In this document: positions 15,346 through 20,227 of the stretch, piece after piece
Layout: each line of letters opens with the position of its first letter
Numbering within the stretch: position 1 is the first letter of the stretch
Assembly: GCA_024278285.1 (NCBI GenBank)
Contig: JAJRTM010000226.1
Location: 1 to 20,227 of the forward strand
Source: Planctomycetota bacterium
Lineage (GTDB): Bacteria > Planctomycetota > Planctomycetia > Planctomycetales > Planctomycetaceae
Reading direction: 5' to 3'
Length of the DNA stretch: 20,227 nucleotides
The notes under the pieces: model-generated
Told to the model about the DNA's origin: nothing
Seen by the model: only the letters and a program-made list of their open reading frames with translations
Databases searched by the model: none
Translations under genes and position numbers: made by a program

Positions 15346-16674
15346 ATGGATGAAGCGACCAACAAGCCGATTATATCTTCAGACGAGGTTCGTGCGAATC
15401 CGTCTGCCGAGGAGAATCCGCGTCAAGAGAATGTTGATTCTTCTCTCCAGCCGCCGGGCGTTCTGGCGGGGGAAACGGTGGCGTTAACCGGGACTTTGGC
15501 TTCGATGACGCACGAGCAAGCCGCCGAGATGATCGAACAACACGGCGGCAATATCACCCAGCACGTTTCTCGCCACACGACATTGCTCGTCATCGGCGAA
15601 GAAGGCTGGCCGTTGGAAGATGATGGAAAACCTTCCGTCAAATTGCAACATGCCGAATCGCTGATTCACGAGGGAATTGAAATTCGCATCGTCAGCGAAT
15701 CGGATTGGCTCAGCATGATGGGATTGTATACCGACGATCCCGATGTCAAACGTCTTTACACCCCTGCGATGCTAAGCAAACTTCTCAACTTGCCGGTGCA
15801 TACGATTCGCAGTTGGGAACGGGCCGGGCTGATTCGAGCCGAGAAAAAAGTCTGTCGGCTTCCCTATTTCAATTATAACGAAGTTACTGCTGCCCGCAGG
15901 CTTTCGGAATTGATGCGATGCGGCGCGACCCAGGAAGAATTGACTCGCAGTATGCAGATGCTGAAAAAGTTTCTGCCAAAGCCGGGACGAATTCTCGAAC
16001 AACTTGAAATACTTTCGGATCAACATCAGCTCGTCATTCGAGACGAGCATGGCGTTTTTGAACCTTCTACCAGACAGCGACTGTTCAACTTCACCGAAGA
16101 AGAAAACAAAACGGAAAGCGATCAACAGGAAGAAGCAGAAGAGGAACAGCACGCTCATCTTTTACGATTCGATCTTCCTGCAACACAACCACAAACCGCA
16201 ACCGACTGGATGGTTGAAGGATGCAGGCGATCTGAAATGGCTGACTCCAGTGCAGCGATTCGGTGTTTTCATCAGGCGCTGCGGGTTCGTCCAGACGATG
16301 CGGAGGCTCATTTTTATCTGGCCGATTGTCTGTATCGCATCGGCAAACAAGAAGCCGCGCTGGAACGATATCTGGCTGCGATAGAAAACGATCCTGAATA
16401 TCTCGAAGCCTGGACGCAAATCGGCTGCCTGTATGCGGAACTGCATAAGTGGACTGAATCGCTGCTCGCATTCGACGAATCGTTACACATTTTCCCCGAT
16501 TTCCCAGAAGCTCATCTGCATAAAGCCGAGACGTTACGCCAGATGAAACAGACCGATGATGCGATCACGCATTGGAAGCGTTACCTCGAACTAGACCAGC
16601 GCGGCCCCTGGGCAGAACTGGCTCATCAACGCCTCGAACAAGCGGGAGTGCCGTGCGAGCCTCTGGAAACCTGA
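15346..16674 (+). CDS. BRCT - MerR-type HTH - TPR fusion protein
   Basis: A 442-residue cytosolic protein with three parts. Residues 40-125 look like a BRCT domain: LAGETVALTGTLASMTHEQA, GGNITQHVSRHTTLLVIGEE, then a WLSMMGL end, as in NAD-dependent ligase and RFC-type BRCTs. Residues 137-205 fit a MerR-type winged helix: YTPAMLSKLLNLPVHTIRSW, ERAGLIRAEKKV, FNYNEVTAARRL. Residues 285-435 form about four TPR units (AIRCFHQALRVRPDDAEAHF; ALERYLAAIENDPEYLEAW; SLLAFDESLHIFPDFPEAHL; AITHWKRYLEL). A Glu/Gln-rich acidic linker lies near 250-270. Inferred role: a DNA-binding regulator or scaffold that senses partners through the TPR part. The start ATG at 15346 gives the only sensible N-terminus; no strong ribosome site is seen. 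Confidence 0.85.
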   Translation: MDEATNKPIISSDEVRANPSAEENPRQENVDSSLQPPGVLAGETVALTGTLASMTHEQAAEMIEQHGGNITQHVSRHTTLLVIGEEGWPLEDDGKPSVKLQHAESLIHEGIEIRIVSESDWLSMMGLYTDDPDVKRLYTPAMLSKLLNLPVHTIRSWERAGLIRAEKKVCRLPYFNYNEVTAARRLSELMRCGATQEELTRSMQMLKKFLPKPGRILEQLEILSDQHQLVIRDEHGVFEPSTRQRLFNFTEEENKTESDQQEEAEEEQHAHLLRFDLPATQPQTATDWMVEGCRRSEMADSSAAIRCFHQALRVRPDDAEAHFYLADCLYRIGKQEAALERYLAAIENDPEYLEAWTQIGCLYAELHKWTESLLAFDESLHIFPDFPEAHLHKAETLRQMKQTDDAITHWKRYLELDQRGPWAELAHQRLEQAGVPCEPLET

Positions 16675-16831
16675 GGCGATGTAATAACAGCCTAACCCGA
16701 CATAGCCGCAGGCCAATTATTCAATATGATTTACCGCAGAGTTCGCAGAGAGTCGCGGAGAAAACAAAAGGAACTTTCCATCAAGACAGAGTCACAAAAC
16801 AAAGGGATAATAGATGTCATTTTCTTTTCGC

Positions 16832-16924
16832 CTATTTCGATAATTCGTTTAACGGCAAGCCAAAGGCGACTGCGTAATCAGCTTTGCCTGGTTTGAAGGT
16901 GTCGAACCACAAATGAATGCCCAT
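16832..16924 (-). pseudogene. Possible 30-residue gene remnant
   Basis: Minus-strand frame reading MGIHLWFDTFKPGKADYAVA then FGLPLNELSK and a stop. The composition looks like real protein, but there is a stop directly upstream and no family was recognised. It may be the C-terminal end of a decayed gene or a very small gene. Confidence 0.3.
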
Positions 16925-17060
16925 TAACCAAGCATTGCTGGTTCATTCTGATAGCCGTAACCAAAAACTGTTTTCTATAATTTGCGCACCGTACGCAAAC
17001 TTTTACTTTTAGTAGTACGAATGAAATCATTCCATCACATTTTCGTTTTTTCAGTTAGTC

Positions 17061-17229
17061 GTAGGATGGTGTGCTTGCACCCATCTTCGCGTGCCGGGTT
17101 GCGTTCAATGAATAATTGAGAGTAAAATCTATTATAATTGTGCCATTGATTCACCGACACGAGACTGATACGGCGTTAGACTTAAAAAAGTGGAAACCGT
17201 ATTTGATGGGTGCAAGCACGCCATCCTAC
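17061..17229. repeat. MITE-like element, copy B, with 25-bp terminal inverted repeats
   Basis: A 169-bp unit. The left end GTAGGATGGTGTGCTTGCAC-CCATC and the complement of the right end agree at 24 of 25 bases. The interior is the reverse-complement homolog of copy A at 14965. It has no reading frame. It belongs to the class of short non-autonomous elements mobilised by a transposase encoded elsewhere. Confidence 0.8.
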
Positions 17230-17446
17230 ATTTTGAGATGAAGTTTCCAAAAGAAAATTCGTGTTCATTGGCGTCCATTCGTGGTTCAATTCCTGTTTAG
17301 TTGTGGCTATGCCTCGCTGGGAGATCTGTGGCTTGAAAAAATATTCCGCCACTTTTACGCAGCATTTTATTGATAATAGCCTACTAACTAACGCCTGTTT
17401 TCCTTTGAACAATAAGAAGTCCCCCCAGCAATCTCAGAAAGTCACC

Positions 17447-20227
17447 ATGAAATACAACCTCCCCCTTTCCTTTCGAACGGTAATGAGTATTGCTCTGCTT
17501 GCAAGTTGCTCATTATCGGTTACTGCCGAGGATAAAAAAGAAGGGGCATTGCAAACGCGGTCTGAAAAAATCGCCACTCAATACCCTGAGAAAGCAGCTT
17601 CACGGCTGCGTGATGACTTTCTGAAACAAGAAAAAGCCAAGCAGAAATGGGAAGACTTTTCTGCAGGAGATGTTCCACAATGGATCTGGGGGCCGCAGCA
17701 GGATGGCAAGTATCGTCTGAAAGCGACGTTTTCGGGAAATGTAAAAACCGCTCAACTTCGAGCGACCTGCGATAATGTGATGACGCTGTATCTGAACGGA
17801 AAGAAGTTGGCGACGAGTGTTGAATGGCAGGATCCGGTGACGCTGGATATTACCTCGAAAATTAAACCGGGGCAAAACGAATTGATCGCAGAAGTTTCTA
17901 ATCAGGGAGGAGCCTCTGCGTTTGCGTTGAAATTGGTGATGACGACAAACGATGAAAAGAAACAATATCTCGTAACCGATTCCCATTGGCAAATTGTTGA
18001 TCAGCAGGGGAACCCCACCAAAGAGAAAATCAAAATCATCGGCAAGATGGGCGATGGTCCGTGGGGAGATATCTTTGGGAAAGAGGCGATTGAAACCGGC
18101 ACTCCTCGTGATACCTTTGTGTTGCTTCCCGGATTTGAAGTCGAAACATTATTCACCGTCCCGAAAGAAACGCACGGTTCCTGGGTCGCGATTGCATTTG
18201 ATAACAAAGGGCGTTTGCTTGCCAGTGATCAGGGAGATAAGGGGATTTATCGCATCACGCCTGCTTCCATTGGATGTGATCAAGCGACTAAAGTCGAACG
18301 GCTGGATTTCAAACTGACTTCTGCACAGGGCATGCTTTACGCTTTCGATAGTCTGTATCTTTCCATCAGCGGCGGTCCGGGCAGTGGGCTATATCGGGCA
18401 AGAGATACCAATGGTGATGATCAGTATGATGAAGTAGTCAAACTGAAAGATTTCCAGGGAGGCGGCGAGCATGGACCGCATGCGTTGCGACTTTCTCCCG
18501 ATGGAAAATCGATTTATGTCATCTGTGGGAATCATACCAATCCGCCTTTCAAAGCGGGCGAAGACAAAGAGAATCCGAATTATTCCAGCAGAATCCCGAC
18601 CAACTGGAGTGAAGATTTATTGCTTCCGCGTCAATGGGACGCCAACGGTCACGCAAGAGGGAAACTCGCACCAGGTGGATGGATTGCCAAGACCGATCCA
18701 GAAGGAAAAACGTGGGAAGTTTTCAGCAACGGTTACCGCAATCCTTACGATATGGACTTCAATTTGCACGGTGATTTATTCGCTTACGATGCCGACATGG
18801 AATGGGACATTGGCACGCCATGGTATCGACCGACGCGCGTGGTTCACGCCAGCAGTGGAAGCGAATTCGGTTGGCGAAGCGGCACCGGGAAATGGCTGCC
18901 GAATTATCCGGATAGTTTGCCTCAGTTGGTCGATATCGGCCCCGGTTCTCCCGTTGGTGCCTGTTTCGGTTACGGCACGAAGTTCCCGAAGAAGTACGAA
19001 CAGGCGTTTTACATCTGCGATTGGACCTTCGGCACGATGTACGCGATTCACATGCAGCCAAGCGGTTCGAGCTACAAGGCAGTCAAAGAAGAATTCCTTT
19101 CTCGTACACCGCTGCCTTTGACGGATGTCGCAGTCGGTCCCGATGGGGCGCTCTATTTCACCACCGGTGGACGCGGTACGCAATCTGAACTGTTCCGTGT
19201 GATTTATACCGGCAAAAAAGAAGAGGCCAATCATGAAAATAAATTTGCAACCGAGAAAAAATTGCGTGATGAACGAAAACGCATCGAACAACTGCATCAC
19301 GATGGCTTGAAACTTACAGCCAAACAGTTGCAGCATCTTGTCAAACAACTCGGAAGTGAAGACCGCTTCATTCGCTATGCAGCCCGTATTGCGTTGGAAC
19401 ATCAACCAACCAAACTTTGGACCGATCTGGTACTGGGGCAGAAAAACAATGACGTATTGATCAACGGCGTCATCGGATTGGCAAGACAGGCGAATCCGGA
19501 ATTACAACCGCGACTGATTGCTGCTTTGGAAGGGATCAATTTCGCTGCTTTGAATAATGCAAAAAAGCTCGACTTAATCCGAGCGATGCAATTAGTTTTC
19601 ATTCGCATGGGGGCACCTGATGAAGCCGTCGCCAACCGACTCGCTTCAAAATACGATCCATTCTTCCCGGCTCAAAAGGAAGCATCACAAACGGTACAAA
19701 AGCAGGATGAATGGGCGTATTCAAATCTTTCTGATGCGGAAGCGCTGAATCGTGTTTTGAGTGAATTACTGGTTTACCTCAATTCTAAAACGATCAGTTA
19801 TAAATTGGTGACGTTGTTGAAGAAAGAACAGAAACACAACGGTGCCAAGCTGGACGATTTACTGGCAAGAAACCGAGGTTACGGCAGCGCCATCGCAGCC
19901 ATGATCGCCAATCAGCCGGACTTGCAACAGGTGCATTATGCGTTCGTGTTAAGAAACCTGAAGGAAAATTGGACGAAGGAAGATCGAGTTGCCTACTTCA
20001 AATGGTTCCAGAAAGCAGCCAAATGGAGTGGCGGAAACAGTTATCGCAAGTTCCTGCAAAACATCGATGATGAAGCTTATTTGAATATGCCGGAATCATT
20101 GCGAATTGCAGTGGAGGCAGCAGGTGCCCGCAAACCATTCGCTCTCCCTGAACTCCCCAAAGCAAAAGGACCGGGCAAAGAATGGACGCTCGAAGAAGTC
20201 TTGAAACTCGCTGAAGAAAAATTGAAA
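17447..20227 (+). CDS. Exported propeller/HEAT protein, probable N-part of a planctomycete heme-binding dehydrogenase-like protein (3' truncated)
   Basis: The frame is open for 927 codons from ATG at 17447 to the window end without a stop. Signal peptide: basic start, hydrophobic SIALLASCSLSVTA, cleavage before EDKK. Residues ~75-165 look like a galactose-binding or PA14-like beta sandwich (TLYLNGKKLATSVEW, LDITSKIKPGQNELI). Residues ~220-590 form a glucose/sorbosone dehydrogenase-like beta-propeller (GSWVAIAFDNKGRLLASDQG, GEHGPHALRLSPDGKSIYV, SNGYRNPYDMDFN, DVAVGPDGALYFTTGGRG). Residues ~620-900 are helical and HEAT-like. The final EWTLEEVLKLAEEKLK resembles the lead-in to the CxxCH cytochrome c-type domain that usually ends these proteins, so the heme domain probably lies just beyond the window. 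Role: probably periplasmic or surface oxidation linked to polysaccharide use; inferred from the family. Confidence 0.85.
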   Translation, partial: MKYNLPLSFRTVMSIALLASCSLSVTAEDKKEGALQTRSEKIATQYPEKAASRLRDDFLKQEKAKQKWEDFSAGDVPQWIWGPQQDGKYRLKATFSGNVKTAQLRATCDNVMTLYLNGKKLATSVEWQDPVTLDITSKIKPGQNELIAEVSNQGGASAFALKLVMTTNDEKKQYLVTDSHWQIVDQQGNPTKEKIKIIGKMGDGPWGDIFGKEAIETGTPRDTFVLLPGFEVETLFTVPKETHGSWVAIAFDNKGRLLASDQGDKGIYRITPASIGCDQATKVERLDFKLTSAQGMLYAFDSLYLSISGGPGSGLYRARDTNGDDQYDEVVKLKDFQGGGEHGPHALRLSPDGKSIYVICGNHTNPPFKAGEDKENPNYSSRIPTNWSEDLLLPRQWDANGHARGKLAPGGWIAKTDPEGKTWEVFSNGYRNPYDMDFNLHGDLFAYDADMEWDIGTPWYRPTRVVHASSGSEFGWRSGTGKWLPNYPDSLPQLVDIGPGSPVGACFGYGTKFPKKYEQAFYICDWTFGTMYAIHMQPSGSSYKAVKEEFLSRTPLPLTDVAVGPDGALYFTTGGRGTQSELFRVIYTGKKEEANHENKFATEKKLRDERKRIEQLHHDGLKLTAKQLQHLVKQLGSEDRFIRYAARIALEHQPTKLWTDLVLGQKNNDVLINGVIGLARQANPELQPRLIAALEGINFAALNNAKKLDLIRAMQLVFIRMGAPDEAVANRLASKYDPFFPAQKEASQTVQKQDEWAYSNLSDAEALNRVLSELLVYLNSKTISYKLVTLLKKEQKHNGAKLDDLLARNRGYGSAIAAMIANQPDLQQVHYAFVLRNLKENWTKEDRVAYFKWFQKAAKWSGGNSYRKFLQNIDDEAYLNMPESLRIAVEAAGARKPFALPELPKAKGPGKEWTLEEVLKLAEEKLK

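Larger units (their letters stand above)
16675..17446. other. Repeat-rich intergenic region
   Basis: No intact gene. It contains TACCGCAGAGTTCGCAGAG near 16730, a common intergenic motif; a short protein-like frame at 16832-16924; the MITE-like element at 17061-17229; and AATTCGTGTTCATTGGCGTC near 17255, a variant of the CACGGATGAACACGGAT motif. A promoter for the gene at 17447 must lie near the right end but is not evident. Confidence 0.5.

Overview
The window reads as a chromosomal stretch from a planctomycete-like bacterium of moderate GC content. This is an inference from protein style: an exported beta-propeller/HEAT protein of the type that normally ends in a cytochrome-like domain, a BRCT-MerR-TPR fusion, a planctomycete-style IS4-group transposase, weak Shine-Dalgarno sequences, and abundant GTAGGATG-type intergenic repeats. 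No rRNA or tRNA gene was recognised.

Layout. (1) 1-6397 is a type II-C CRISPR-Cas locus: the C-terminal ~800 residues of Cas9 (5' end outside the window), cas1, cas2 overlapping cas1 by 14 bp, and an array of 39 repeats and 38 spacers. The repeat is oriented so that crRNAs are read from the minus strand, against the cas operon. The last repeat, farthest from cas2, is degenerate. No tracrRNA anti-repeat was found, so it probably lies upstream of cas9. (2) 6398-7855 holds a decayed IS4-family transposase gene and inverted repeats. (3) 7856-13663 is an accessory region with every gene on the minus strand. It carries an exported DUF1254/DUF1214 protein, a small cysteine-containing protein, an exported unknown protein, a small membrane-anchored protein and a NucS-like PD-(D/E)XK nuclease. 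Three copies of a ~150-190 bp module occur here, each directly upstream of a different gene. Each has a sigma70-like promoter, a conserved hairpin, and a terminal core (AATAACAAG/TTATCC type) resembling an integron attI crossover site. Two of the genes are bounded by cassette-specific complementary 9-bp ends and half attC-like sequences. The region therefore looks like scattered integron-style cassettes without an integrase, mixed with palindromic MITE-like repeats. (4) 13680-20227 returns to ordinary chromosome: glyA (minus), a BRCT-MerR-TPR protein (plus), repeat-rich intergenic DNA with a MITE-like element, and a large exported propeller/HEAT protein that runs off the window end.

How they fit together. 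Cas1-Cas2 insert spacers and Cas9 uses the crRNAs for interference. Cas2 ends in QLTLF, which matches the sliding-clamp binding consensus and might couple spacer uptake to replication. In the accessory region each cargo gene seems to bring its own promoter module instead of sharing one, unlike a classical integron array. The strongest candidate for something undescribed is this repeated promoter-plus-recombination-core module.
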